Assembly: GCA_007674295.1 (NCBI GenBank) | Contig: CM017463.1 | Span: forward strand, 1 to 64,000 | Origin: Antonospora locustae | Lineage: Eukaryota > Microsporidia | DNA: 64,000 bases | Direction of reading: 5' to 3' | Shown here: positions 22,481 to 37,030 of the stretch, piece by piece | Position numbering within the stretch: the first letter of the stretch is position 1 | Layout of the letters: the number at the start of each line of letters is the position of its first letter | Program-made: the position numbers and the translations under genes | Notes under the pieces: model-generated | What the model was told of the DNA's origin: nothing | Databases searched by the model: none | The model's input: only the letters and a program-made list of their open reading frames with translations

Positions 22481-24094
22481 CATTGGGTGTACGTTATGCC
22501 ATTTTTAAATAAAAGAACAATAGCTTCTTCTATGCTATTTTATACCACATTCTAATCAAATTTAATATTTTACAACATTTAAATTTTTGATGAGAAAACA
22601 CGCTATTAATGTATTATACAATAACATGTTTATAATTTGGTGTTATTTTGAAATTTAAATCCAAAAATTATTTTAACAGTCAACTATCACACTACGTTGA
22701 GAAACAAAATATGAAAGATGGATGTTATTGGAGTAAGTCATCATGGAACGTTTTAACCATATCTATTTAGAAATCTTTATTTTAATAAAACCATTTAAAT
22801 AAAAATATTGCATTATTTACTTTATTTAAAAATGTACAAGATATGAGTTACATATATACAACAACTATTTAACTATCACAAAGTCTGTTTATGCTTAAAA
22901 ATAGTTGTAATTTAAATTTTAGGCTTTAAAAGTAAATATAGTTTTATTTTAACTTTACTTTTGTGCATTTAACAAGTTAATAAACTTTTGACTATAAGTT
23001 GCGATGTGCCCATAAAAGCTAGAAAGCGACAAAGATCACTTCATTAAAATGATGATGGTTGCAAAATATTACTCTAAAGATAACAAAAATATCTAGCAGA
23101 ATTACAAACTAAATACTTCTGAGAAACAAAAAATAGAACACAAGTTAAGGCAGACAGGAAATCTTGTTAAAAACTTTATAAGGTGAAGGTTTGTCAATAA
23201 AATTGTTACTGAAAACAAAATCTTAAAGGACCAAGTATTTATTACATAAACAAAAATTTATAAATAAGAATTTAATATAAAATAATAAAAATTATAAACA
23301 GCAAGTAAAAATATATTTTGACTAAAATGTAACAATAATTTCTAAGAAAATAATTATAAAACGGTATATAAATGAAAAACGTAATAAACAATATAATTTT
23401 ATAATAATTTATCTATTATAATATGTTTATAAAATATTTGAGAAAAATATACGAGCAATTTTTATATTAATAATTAATAAAAAATTTACTAGAATTTGAT
23501 ATAACATGTTCTTTCTTAAAAAACACATCTAATACATAGATTTGTTTAAAGATTTATTTATTCAAATAATGCTTATATTTAAATATTATAGCATATTATT
23601 AAATGAAAGATACATATATTTTGTATTAATGCTCTAAACAGTGATTAAAAAACTAAATAAAGTTAATATAAATAAATATGAAACTTTTGTCATACTTATT
23701 AGTTAATATGACATAGAATTTTACATACATTCTACTTAATTTTTCCTAATAATTTTACTAATATAACATAGTATATTTTTATTTTTCATTTTTTGGAAAG
23801 TTCCTTTTTTTAAAGTTTCTTTCATTTTTCGTATTTTGCATAATATTAATTCAAAGTCAAGATATTACTGATGTAATACTTACAATGTAGTTCAACATAA
23901 AGTATACACAAGAATTAATAAAGAATATCCCTGTCTTAATAATGTTATTTTCGGAATATTATGATTAAAGAGAAGCTTATGCACTTTGTTTTTTGTAATG
24001 AATGGTTTAATGAATAAATTGCTAATAACATTAGAGAAACAAATTGTTATAATAAAATATTACTGAATTAAAAAGAAAGAATTTTACATCTGCC

Positions 24095-24121
24095 AAATGG
24101 TTATTGTGAAACAGCCATCTA
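24095..24121 (+). repeat. dispersed degenerate repeat, copy B
   Basis: Second copy of the 27-base element at 16254-16280, 25 of 27 bases identical. Confidence 0.5.
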
Positions 24122-27100
24122 AAGATAAAACATTATTTTATTATATAGTAGTTCTTATTAAAAATTTTAAAAGTTGAATAAATTTATTCACTTAATAGAA
24201 AAATATTAACGTAAATAAGATTGATGATATTAAATTTTATATTGTTAATAAAAATTAGTTACAAAAACATGAATAGTAATTAAATTAAAAAAATACGAAA
24301 TATTTAAATTAATTATACAAGCATATATTTGTATATTTCAAATTTCTTTAAAAATTGATTTAATAATAAAAAATACTAGTATCTATTTTTTATTAAAATT
24401 GAAACTATGTTTTCTTAAATGCAATTTATTATTTACGCTTGTATTTTATAGTTTATATGACCCACGTGGAAATAAAAGCATAATGTACACTATGAATTTT
24501 AATGTATTTAGACTTATTTATTTACTAATACTTTTTCTTTAAATAAAAACACTAAAATGATAAAAACTTTACTAACCAACCTATTTTAATTACACATCAA
24601 AGACTTTTATATTAAATGAGATGATTATCATCACATAGTTAGTTACTTATGACTGTTTTGTAATGTATGTATTAGTAACTTAATAGTATTTCAGGAATAT
24701 TTATTGATAAGCAACAAAGATTTTTAATTCATTGTGTTTACTTGAACATGTGTTTTAAACTTTCTTTATGTAAATATCTTTATTGTAATTATTTATTGCA
24801 ATATTAATTGATAACATTATGTTTTTTAAACATATATCTATCTATTATTTACTATTAATTTTGTAAAAGTTGTTACGTTTATAACAAAATAAAGTAAGGT
24901 CTTTTTACGTTAATATATAAAATAATAGAAAACAATTTTTTGTGAAAAAAATTTAAATTAAGAAATACTAACATTATACTAAGCAGTTATACTTATTTTT
25001 TATAAAGTAATATTTAGATATCTTTGTATCATAACTATTATAAAATTTTATAGTTTACAAAAGTCAAACTATGATAAATAATTTTTTATAAAAATATGTT
25101 TATCGCATAATATAAATATGGTGAATTATCACAAAATCATAAAAATTATCAATCGACAATTGTGATCATTAAATCTATATGTTTTATTGCATTTAAATCT
25201 ATATTCTAAAAATGTTAATTAAATACTGCATAATATAATACGTATTTAACTATAAGTGTATTTGTGTGACAAAAGTTTCATAATAATGTACTAAGGATAT
25301 CATCATAAATTAATTATATATTAAATGAATATTAAAATATGGGCTTTTAATTAAAAACTATATTTTAAATGCTAAGTAAATTTAATAAATTGTTTATAAT
25401 ATAATTTAGTTATACATTTGAAATAGAAATAAAATGAACACGAATAAAACAAATTAAACAGCTTTCTGAATATGAGAACGTTGTTATTATTCAAATTAAA
25501 ACATTATACTTAAAACTTTTACATATTATATTCATATAAAATTTTTAAGAACATTATAAACTATAAACATTTTATTATATATGTAAATTTAAGAATAAAC
25601 CTATAATTTATATATATACATGATTTTAAAACTAAGTATTAAACATAATTTTATTCAATTGGTATACTATATTTGCTAATTAAAATTATCTATTACTTTT
25701 TAAATGCAAATGTATTGGAGTTTATTGGATGTAGTGTTGAAAGTGTCTCTAGAAGGCTATTTCATAAGAGCCATTTAGTTGTATGAAAAATCACTTTCTA
25801 ATTCTAACTAAATAAATTTTATTTTTTAGTACAATTATTGATTTTTTAATCTGTTTTTATTTTGCAGATCTATATATTTATTGCGTAATAATGAAAGAAT
25901 ATATATTTCTAATTATATAATAAACACTACAACATATAATAGATTAAGTTGTTTCTAAATATATAATATTTCCTTACTATTTATTATATTTAACTAATCA
26001 ATAATATAAAATATTTTATGTTAAAAACGTTTTAATGTATGATGTAATTATCATTATTAACTCATATTAAAGCAAAATACACATGATAAATATATGTACA
26101 AACACTGAGAGTGCTATGTTTTTGTACAAAGTTTTTTAAATGTGTACAATATTTTGCTGCAGAAATAGACAATTATCTACGAATAAAAGTGTGAATACAC
26201 ACTGGTCTGTAACATACAGTGTTTATCTATTAACACATTTCCTTCTAATAAAGAGGAATATTATTTACAAAATATTATCATTGATACACTAAAATTCAGT
26301 TTTTAATAAGTAAACACCAGTCTTAGAAGCTAAATAAAAAATTTGATAGTTTTTATTTAAAAAAATTATCGTAATTATTCTTATAGGCATACAAAAAAGA
26401 TGCGCTATGATTTTTATTTATCAATTATTTTGTAAACTAGTATTAACTATTTGTTTAGTATCGCTTACATATATCAAAACATTTTTATAAATATGCTATA
26501 CTCGAAAGTAGATTAAATAGATTCAATAAATATAATGTAAATTTAAAAATCTTTAGATACGACTTTGTGTTTGAAGATTAAATAATGAATAGTTGTTTAT
26601 GTAAAAATAAAAGATATATCAATGTTTTAATAATATAAGATAGACTTTATATACATACTAAGCATTAATTTGATAAATATTTTTTCATAATACAAAAATA
26701 TAAAGATTTTTCAGCCATTAAACAAAATTATTGTTACTATTTAAACAAAATATGTTTATATTAATTAGCCTAGGTCAAATATCTTGTATAAACATTAATA
26801 TGTAATAAGTACATTGAAATACTTGATATTTTGTTAATAAAATGTTATCCTTAAAAATTATAAAAATATTAAATATGTTCCATAAAAGATAAAAATCTAA
26901 TATATAATAAGTGTTTATTATTTATTTTTTCCTCAATTACAAATGACATTTGAATTGAAAAACATAAATTATAACATTAAAACCATAATGATAATATTTA
27001 TGTATAATAAATAATTAATTTTACTAAAAACATTTTTTATAAATTCAAAAATGTTATGTTAAAAAGTATATTGCATATTATTCAAAAACTTATCAATCAA

Positions 27101-30100
27101 TATTCTTCTTTATTTATAATAAATATAAAAAATAGAATATTCTTTCATTTTAATTAAAATAGTAAAAGTGAAAAATAAACATTAATAATTGTAGTGACTT
27201 TATTTTAGAATAAAAATATTAATTATATTTAATAACAGCATATTATAATATTATTTTAAATAAAAACTTTATAAAAAAAAGCTATTATATATTATATTTT
27301 TATGGTAGTATATACAGACAATGAACAATTTAATTTAACAAGAAATAACACTATGTTTTTACAACGGTCAAGAGACAAAATTGAATAATACATAGAGATA
27401 ATTATTATTACATAAGAAATAAAATATTTTGTAAAACGAATAGATTGATATGTTTAATAAGTTAGGAACAAGCAGTATGAAATGAAAAATTTCTCTAAAT
27501 ACATTCTGTATATTTTTGAGTAAATAAATTATATAACTTAAATCCACTTTAAACAAAAAATTTTTATAGAAATGGTTATTTTAACATATTATAAAATTAA
27601 ATATATAATAAAATCACAAAATTAAAATTATGTGCTATAAAATAATGTTTAAGACAATAACTTTTAATTTTACATATAAATTAAAAACAGATCAATAATA
27701 ATTATAATGATATATTTATATACAAATTTAGTTAAATTTACCCTTAGGAGGAACGGAATGCAGTTGATTGAATCAATGTATTGGTGACAATAGCCATCCT
27801 CTTCTATGTGAATACTCTCTAATGAGAAATATTCGCCAAAAAATAGCAACTGTATAATAATCTTTGTTAACAGAATCTAACAGAAACAAAGTGTGCAATA
27901 ATTATGAGATGTTTTAGGGAAACATCCTAATATAGGAACGCTAATAAAGTTACTATTGCCTAAAAAACGAATTAAATTTATAAATTAACTTTAATTTATC
28001 AAAGATTTATCTATTAATTAAATAAATTATGGTAAACGTTATCAAGAATTAATAATTATTTATTGTTTAAATATAATAATTTAATTTAAAAGAAATTGGT
28101 TTTTTTAATGTATTACTGTAAAAATAACAAAATGCACTTACAAGTTTATTAAGGTAAATATTTTTTTGTATTTGTATTATTATAATTAACATACCTCAAA
28201 CTTATTTTATAAAGATTTTACCGAAATAAATATGTTTATATCATTTCATATATCAAATAATTTTTTATATTGAAATATGCATAAGATGCATTATAAAAAT
28301 ACTGCAAATAAGCTTTGGCCAACTAAGATTAAATAATTAATAAAAAACAATTTATTGTATTTAAATATTCCTGTTATTAATTTTGTTTAACAAGCATTTC
28401 ACTCCTTTAATTATAAGTTTTGCTGTTAAGTATTTAGAAATGATATATCTTTAATTTAAAAGTATTATTTCCTAGTTAATTTAATTATATCTATATATAA
28501 CTGTAGTTTAAATGTTAAGAGATTGCGAGTACGTGTAGTATAATAGAAAAGTTGTTAATAATATCTACCTACTCTGATACAGCAGGTTTGATTCGTGAAC
28601 TGCACACAAGATCGAAATTGTATTATAACTATTGCATTTATATTAAGTCTTAAATGCAAACCATAATGGACTTGATGTTTAGCCAGAATAAGCCTAATAT
28701 TGTGATCCATGATAAAAACAAGAATGAAATATTAGCGTGAAAATGACATAACCTCTTTGAATAAGTTGGAAGATGTTGAAATTCTGAATGTTTGCAAATA
28801 CTGGTCTTATATGCTGCAAAGTTGAAAAGAATCCATATGTACAGACATGTTTGATACCCTATATAATGACTTGGGATGATTTCGTGGCTTTGTACCGTAA
28901 GAAGTACTATAAGATTTCTAGGAAATGGTAGGACCACATACAAGTTTTGATAAGCATTTCTATAAACTAGTAGATTCTGATGCTGGAAATGGTCTCTAAA
29001 AGGCTTTTTCACATCAGAATAACTATTTTAAATATGTGGTAAATGCACTTTCTAAATAAATAATTATAATCCTAATTTATACAGTTATTCATTAAATTTT
29101 AATATTTTCTATAAATAAATTATATATACTAATTTTTCTATTTTTTACACACAAAACATATAACTATACCATAAGATATATTAAAAAAATACATTAGTAT
29201 ACATTTATTCACATATTTGTGCTTAATGGACTCTAAGTAATGTTACAGTATGTATAATATTCATACTTCAAGATAATAATTGTAAAATCGCGATACTGGA
29301 AGTAAGAATAATTTCTTTAGAAATGATATAAAGTAAAAATGTAAAAGAAATTAAGAATCAAATTATAGAATATTTATAATACAATTTCATCATTTAATTT
29401 TTTCTGTAATTAAATAATATAAATGGTTCCTAGTATAATTGAAATTATGAGAAATGCACATCTTATCTTTTTGCGAAAATGTTTTCATCAAAAAAAATTC
29501 ACAAATAAGGAACTATGTGTAAAAACATTTTGTCTAGTTCTAGTCTACTACGTTCTTTGCACATTGGTTATCGGATAAATTTAATTTATTATATTTATGT
29601 GAATCAATATATTTATCTTAGTACTATGAATACAGAAAAGTAGATTACTTCCCGCATGTGATTGATTTATTGAAGCAATCTCCTCACTCTTAATAGTACC
29701 CTTACTCTTTTTATACACAAATTTAGATTTATTTGAGTTAGATGCTATTGTAATCATCCTCTGTTGAATATATGTGAATATTCTGCATATAAAATCGACT
29801 TACAACCAGATGTTTATATAGAATGTAATTAAGAAAGAGTTTCCAAGTTTGATTGATTACAGAATACCATCTGCAGAAGTAATGACTAATAATGATGAAT
29901 TGTAATCTAAAGAGTAATATTATTATTTAGTTCTTAAAATAAATCTATGTATATATTTTTTAAGAAATTGTTTGTTTAATTTTGTTTTATGTAAAACTTA
30001 GTTTTTATTTATCTGTATATTTTTAAAATAATTATAGTAATGTAAATTCAAAACTTTTTAATAATTTAGCAATTAAAGATGAAAAAAGTCTGTGCACTAT

Positions 30101-30739
30101 ACAATATTAAATAGATTTACCAGAAAGATAAAACATAAAAAGATCTCATCAAATAAAACGTTTTGGTGATTTAACATATTTTACGCATATATTACTATTT
30201 TAAATAAGATACTTTACCTTTTTATTTCAAATTTAAATACTTTTATTATTCATGTAATTATAAATTACCTATAATTTAATTTTTAATAATCAGTATTTTA
30301 TTTAGTCCCTTTATATCTAAAATTTACATATAATCTTCAATTTTTTATATTTAAAGTGTTGTGATATTTCATAACAAACCAAATAAGAGTTTCCAGTATT
30401 TTACTACTTTTTAAATTTTAATGAAATCTAAACAACTTTTTTAATAATAGTATGTTGCTCTTAATGATTAAATTTCATATAAATATATAAAACAGTGTGT
30501 GTTCATTCCTTAATACAAAAGTATTAAACCAAAGCGGATTATGTGTAAGGAACTACAATTATATTATTCGTATTATCATTACTAGTAATGTTGTTTTGGT
30601 TTAATTAGATCTATAATATACCATATAGAATTGTACATTTATTAGTTAAACTTTATATTATTCTTAAGTAAATTATATCAACTTTGTTTATTAAATAAAG
30701 TATTCTGACTATAATTTACAAAATATTATATAAATCAAG

Positions 30740-31700
30740 GAATATTGGCTATGTAGCAAGAGTTGATAAGAGGCTGTCGAGTAGAATACACAATGGTCTT
30801 AGTGGCCTCTAAGGAAAGTCTTGTGGCATACCCTAGCACCGTCAACACGTAGTATGCTAAGTGGAGAATGCATGCAAACCACATAAAGTATAAAGTCCTG
30901 TGGGTTATGTGTGTAAAAAGTAATTAGAATACCTTTGCAGGAATCCCAGTTGTGTTGTAGTACACGTACCTGTGCATGGTAGTCGACGAGAATTTGTGCT
31001 TATTTATAATAATGAGAAGGTGCATATATGCTGCAGATGCAAGTGGTGCTAATGATTGCGAAAATGTTTTGCAAAAAGAGATAAACTATTAGAAATCAAC
31101 ATTTTAGTAAAGCTTTTGAACACAATGATCTATAAGGACTAAAAACGGTATTGAACTGCGCGAACAATTATTGCAGAAAGACATAAATGCAGTATGCATT
31201 TAAGCCTTGGCTCCTCCATGCCACGAAAGAGAAGGGCAGATGAGCTACGTCGGTTTGGCAATGGGTGCGACGCCTCATAAGCAATCCAGTGGCCCAAGAG
31301 ACAGTCTGTAACAAGATTCTAGTTGTGAGTATGCAGGTGTGCAAAGTATGTTTCTAGGGCATTGCTTGCAGCACATTACAGTGAGCTTGAACCGAGTGAC
31401 ACAGAATGGTGGGAATTCAACGGAGACGTTTCCGCTTGCACGCATTTTCCAGTCATATATGCTGGTACATCGAGGTGGAGAATGCAGAGCTCTTCTGCTG
31501 CTTGCAGACAGGCATAGAGGGATAGAGCGCAACAATGGTTTCTTCGGAAACACAAACAATAAACCGCACAAGGACAGGGTGAGACACTGCATAAAGATCG
31601 CCGCTGCAGGCGACAACAATTACAACGTACAGTATCTTCAAGTTGTCATTCGCAGACAGACAAGAATGTTACGAGGGACAACAAACTAAATACCACCGCT
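30740..31700. other. largest higher-G+C island in the AT block
   Basis: Nearly 1 kb of more balanced composition. Overlapping frames of 114-116 codons exist on both strands at 31275-31689, but neither has a motif, signal peptide or C-tract start. Read as a decayed relic of coding or spacer DNA that predates AT drift. Confidence 0.4.
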
Positions 31701-34700
31701 AATGCGAGTACGAAGAACACGTGAAACGATTTGTACAAATTCTATAAAGTATGTTTTTGTAAATAAAATTGTTATCTGAAAAATAAAATGCTTGTTTTTA
31801 ATGTTTTATTAAGAAAAATTTGGATAAAATAAGGATGTTCTGACTAAATAAAATGAAACAAAGAATATATAAAAGTCTTTCAGTTTCAGAGTAATAGCTT
31901 TATTTAAATTTATAGACTATTAAACTCTTCTAAAGCATTTCCTGGTTGCAGCTCACTGCATGATTCTTGCACTTTGATTCACTTAAAAATATAAGTTATA
32001 TTAACTATTTTGTTAACGCCTATTAAATTAAAATATATCAGATAAATAGGCGAATATCATAACTTATTAAACGAAATAATTTGTTTTTTAAATTAGTATA
32101 AATTTCGCCATATTTTTAAATATAATTCATAATAGGCATTTTGTAAATTAAATATTAGCATTAAAAATTAATCTTTGGTAAATTTTTAAAAATATAATTA
32201 TTGATCTAATCTACATTATACTTAATTAAAAACAATCTCTTATTAATCAATATTCAATTTTAGTATAACTCAGTAAGTCTTTAACTATAAGTCTGATAAT
32301 ATATTATAAAAAAGTAAACACAAAATAGATTATAACAATGTTATATTTTCTTATTACTAATAATAACATAAATTAAAAATAAAAATTAAATTATAATAAT
32401 TAAACATATTTTCATATTTATGTTATCTCGTAATTTATAAAACCTAGAAAGAAAAAAAAAGACATAGCAAATTAAAGTTAAAAAATACTATATATATTAC
32501 AGAGAAATCCTTATATTTTCTAGAAATATTTTATAAAGAAATGTTACCATAAAACTCAATCAAAAAATTAAGCTAAGCTAAAAATGGAAAAACAATCTAG
32601 AATTAAAAAATAACATAAACAAAAGGTAATTATTCTTAAAAACATAGTAAATTATTATAATACGAATTAAATGATGTTTTGTTAGATTAGGTTATTAATA
32701 AAAAATATTATGTAAACTAGCTAAATATTAAAATAATGGCTAATGTTAAATTATATTATAAGAATATGTTTGTTTTATCTATAATAAAACTAAAAAAGTT
32801 GTTATATGGTGACATTATTTGTAATTGTTCTACATAATAAAATTTTTTATAATTAATAAAATAATTATTTTATATTGTGTTAAAGTAAAGACATATATAC
32901 ACTTATATTTTTACTTTACAAATATAACTAAAAAAACTTGAATTGTTTTGTTTTTATTTAATAATTGTTGAAAAGCTAACTAGTGTACCTTGCTAATTAC
33001 AAAATAAGTTTATATTTCTTAAATTTATGTATAAAATTGATTAGTTTTATGTTAGAAATATAAATGATACATTTACAATATATGTTAAATAAAATACTAC
33101 TTTAATATAAACAGAAGTTAACTATTTAATGATTTTTATATTAACTATTATGTATATTTATTAGCACAAATATAAATTCTAATAATAAATATTTATCATT
33201 AAAATACAGTTTTTATGTTTATGCATATTCTTCCATTTATAACAAATACGCAAAATGTAACTGCATAACGTATGCCCACAAAAATATTACAATAAACTTA
33301 TCAAATTTGGTATTTATTGTAGATAAACGTAAAATATTGAATACTTTAAAAATAAAGATAACAGTGTAATACTTCTTAAATAAGCAAAATTATACATATG
33401 TTATTGCATTATATTTAAATCATAATGTCAGAAAGAATAAATAAATATAATTATAATCTTTTTCATAAGATTAGTTCGAAACAAAGCGAATATCACACAA
33501 CAGACAACAATCTTTCAAAACTTTTTGTTCTGAATTCTCTAGTTTGAAAGTTTGTTGTTTCTAAAAAAATAATTATAATAAGAAATTAAATACATAAAAA
33601 ATTAGATGATTGTGCAACATTCATAAGATTTTCATTTAAAAAAACATTATCTATAGGTTTCACTGCAGAATATGCATTATTTACTTAAATTATTGAGGAT
33701 AATTTGACAACCACTTCAAAGAGTGTTGTTACCGTTGATAATATATACATTGGTAAATGTTACAATCAATGTTATAGCTGGTTAGGTGCATTTATCTCCC
33801 TCATAAGTAGATAAATAAATATGTTGATGACAATGCTATTATTATTAATAATAATTTAAGTCAATGAAAGTATATAATAGTTAAATATCAAAAATATTAC
33901 ATTTGAGTTATATGCAAATTAAAATCGTAAATAATTTTTATTAAATAAATATAAATCTTTTAATATAAGAGCCTTTATTCGCATTTACATTTTAGGATAG
34001 GCTCCTAAAACAATTCACGATTACAGTTCACTATATATAATGTGCTAATTACATTTTGGTTTGTAATTTTGTCATAAAACTATTTTCTAAAAAGTATAAA
34101 ATAAACTACAAATATATAACAGTGCTGTTAGCAGGTTTGTTAATCCTAGAAGTTATTTATAAACAAAATTCATAAAATTATTTTCACAAAAAATATTGTA
34201 TATAATAAAAATTATTAGAAAATGTTTTTATAGAGAATATGGATTAATTAAATACTTAGAGAGTATTAAATACTCCTTGAAAACACATCACATATGGCAT
34301 AAAATTATAATTTTGAATGAATTTGTAGCATATTTAAGTTTAAAATTCAATTCAAACTGTTGTAATATTAAAAGTACAAATACAAGAATTATTAAAGATC
34401 ATATTTTCGTATTAATACGAGAAACATTTGTATAAAATGTTTGTTATATTGATCTATTCTATTTTATTGATAAAAGATCTTTATCTTTTATAAATAATTT
34501 GCTTTATAAATTAAGTTTTATTAATCAACACAAATAATAATAATTAAGTTTTATTATACATAAAAGCTCTTGTTGAAAATAATTATCAATAATTTGTTTG
34601 CTATAATTTATACTTAATTTAGTATTTTTCATCATAAATTTATAATACTTTCAATTATTTAAAAACTAAGATTATATGTGATGGGGTTAATAGCTTAATA

Positions 34701-36428
34701 AACAATGTTTAGTAACAACTTTATTATTTTGTTTTAATTTTTACGTGTTATTATATAAACCAGATTGAAATAATTTTTATTCAATAGTACATAACACCAC
34801 TATTATATTTTACGATATAATCTTAATTCAAAATAGTAAGTAATGTTTTTAATAAAAACTGTTCTACTTTTTAGTTTGTAATTAATTTTATTTTTTAAAA
34901 ATTAACATATTAAATAAGTAACGATTATTTCCATAGATGTAAGTAATATGTTTTACAGTTTAATTTTTATTTTTCACATAACTAATGAGTTTTCCATTTA
35001 GTTTATATAAAACTTCCAGTTAAGTCTAATTATTGTCATTGTTCCATGTATAAAATAGTTTTTTTGTACTCAGTACACAGAAGATATAATATATATCATG
35101 CTTTCTTTGTTATATAATATATATTACCTCAAGCCCTATATACTATATTTTTTTTATTGAAATCAAAGTTATAAAAAAATAAATGCATACTTAAAAGTTA
35201 AATAAATCAAAGTTACATGGTTATGTGAAAAAATAATTTATAAAATATAAACTTAATTTTTATTAAAATGTTATCACATCTTCATATGTTTATAAAAACT
35301 GAAATCTTTTCGTAATTTTTTTATAAAATTTACTCAAAATAAATAAGATAAGATATATCAATAATGTCTTTATAACAACTTTTTATTGTTTAATCTAAAA
35401 ACATATCGAAATTAATTTAAATTATAAATAGAATAATAAATTATGAAGAATATATTTAATTAGACAAAATAATATAATTTTTATTTATAAATAGTTTTCA
35501 TTGTATTACTAAAATCGGTAAAAAGTCTTATTATTTGGAAATAAGTAAGTTTTTCAATTTAAAAAATAAAGTAGCTTATAAATTTTATATAAAATTTCTT
35601 TTTTATAGGAAGATGTAATAAAATCTTAGTATACAAAAATACAAAAAATTCACAAACTGTTGTGCACATACAAGATAGGCCATTACCTCAGTAATCTTTT
35701 AAAATATTCCCAACTACTTAATTTCAATAAATGTGTTAGGTGAAAAAATAAACGAAACGAAATGAACTGTGAAGCATAATTTTATAATAATAAACTTTAT
35801 ATTTCAATAAACTAGTTATAATAATATGCTGTTATTAATAAATCAAACTTAGTAGAGTATTTTTCTAACGATATAAAGTTTTAATTTTATCTGATGTGAA
35901 ATTTAGTCTATACTTTAATATCAAAATATTTTATGTCACTGTTTGTCTTGACAGTTGAAATTTATAAAGTGACTGTTTTTATTACTATTAACAATTCATA
36001 AAAAGAAAAAGAAAATTGATGTAAATATTAAAATGTCAATCCCGAATTGACATGCAAAATGCATGATTAACTCACAGACTGGAACTATTTAAATTAAAAC
36101 TTAATTATTCATAGACTAATTATTGCGGAGAGAAGCTGAACAAGATGGTGTAGAGGTTTTTTGAATGCGAATTTAGAAATAGCTTTTCGTGGGGTTGGTT
36201 TTTCTGAATAAATCTCATAACACAATATTTCTTTTTAATGAAAAAATAATGATATTTTAAAAAATTCCTTCCTAGTTAGGGTTTATTTTTTAATGTTTTC
36301 ATCCATCCACTTTGACCTGTGTATTTGATTCAAAGACATTTTAAATTTTATAACGTAAATTAATAAATTTTTATGTCAACTTAATAAATCACAATTGTAT
36401 GTAATAAAATTTTTCGTATAAAAGCTAA

Positions 36429-36452
36429 ACAAATAGTAACAATATGTATAAT
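36429..36452 (+). repeat. 24-bp perfect inverted repeat, arm 1
   Basis: Exact reverse complement of 36497-36520, with a 44-base spacer. It could extrude as a cruciform. It lies about 335 bp left of the right telomere-type tract. Confidence 0.9.
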
Positions 36453-36496
36453 CTAATAAATAATGAAATAAAATAAAGTGACTTGATAATTTATAT

Positions 36497-36520
36497 ATTA
36501 TACATATTGTTACTATTTGT
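36497..36520 (+). repeat. 24-bp perfect inverted repeat, arm 2
   Basis: Second arm of the inverted repeat at 36429-36452. Confidence 0.9.
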
Positions 36521-36853
36521 TCTGTATGTGAATAATAAAATGAAATGTGTAAATAGTTTGTTTTTATTTAAAACAGATTAACTTTCATGTTATTTTTTAT
36601 GACATGGTTATAGATATTATTCATGAATACAATAAGATTATACTTAACACAATAATGATTTCCTAAAGATTTCCTTGGTAAAGAGTGTTATAAAATATGT
36701 CATGATCAACACATATATGATATATATGTTGTATACAAGGGAATGAGTACAGAAGAAATATTTACTCAAATATGCCACTATAAAAATGATACTAGCAACA
36801 AAAAGATATATAAAAAAAGTAATAAATAAGTACAATATATATGCAAATTTTAA

Positions 36854-36866
36854 AACCCTAACCCTA
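36854..36866 (-). repeat. interstitial telomere-type tract (right)
   Basis: AACCCTAACCCTA on the plus strand, i.e. two TTAGGG-type units on the minus strand, pointing into the AT block. This is the orientation of a left-hand chromosome end and mirrors the tract at 11316. Confidence 0.7.
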
Positions 36867-36940
36867 TTTTGTTATATAATTAAAAAAGAACAGTAATGTT
36901 AATAATAAAATGTATTTTCATAAAAGTATATCTGTATGTA

Positions 36941-37030
36941 GTTCTTTTTAGGTAAAAACTTTATTCTCATTTCCACTTGTAAAACTTTCATAAAGCGTCT
37001 CATAGTTGTGTTCCACCATGTGCTTGTTGA
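36941..37030 (+). repeat. 90-bp direct repeat, right copy
   Basis: Identical to 11775-11864. It begins 75 bp right of the right telomere-type tract. Confidence 0.95.

Noticed and set aside
28650..29012. 120-codon minus-strand frame with hydrophobic stretches
   Set aside because: Composition is plausible for a membrane protein, but no start signal and part of it overlaps a degenerate dispersed repeat.
31275..31689. Overlapping frames of 114-116 codons on both strands
   Set aside because: Neither has a recognisable motif, leader peptide or start signal; treated as part of a higher-G+C relic island.
34196..34435. 79-codon frame and other short frames inside the AT block (19220-19438, 27368-27556, 36644-36835)
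   Set aside because: Lys/Ile/Tyr-rich low-complexity translations with no motif and no C-tract start; expected by chance in such a long AT-rich stretch.
11329..36853. Mitochondrial or plastid DNA insertion as the origin of the AT block
   Set aside because: No rRNA, tRNA or organelle protein sequence is seen, and microsporidia have no mitochondrial genome.
11329..36853. Integrated linear element carrying its own telomeres
   Set aside because: The telomere-type tracts face inward, opposite to what an inserted linear element would show.
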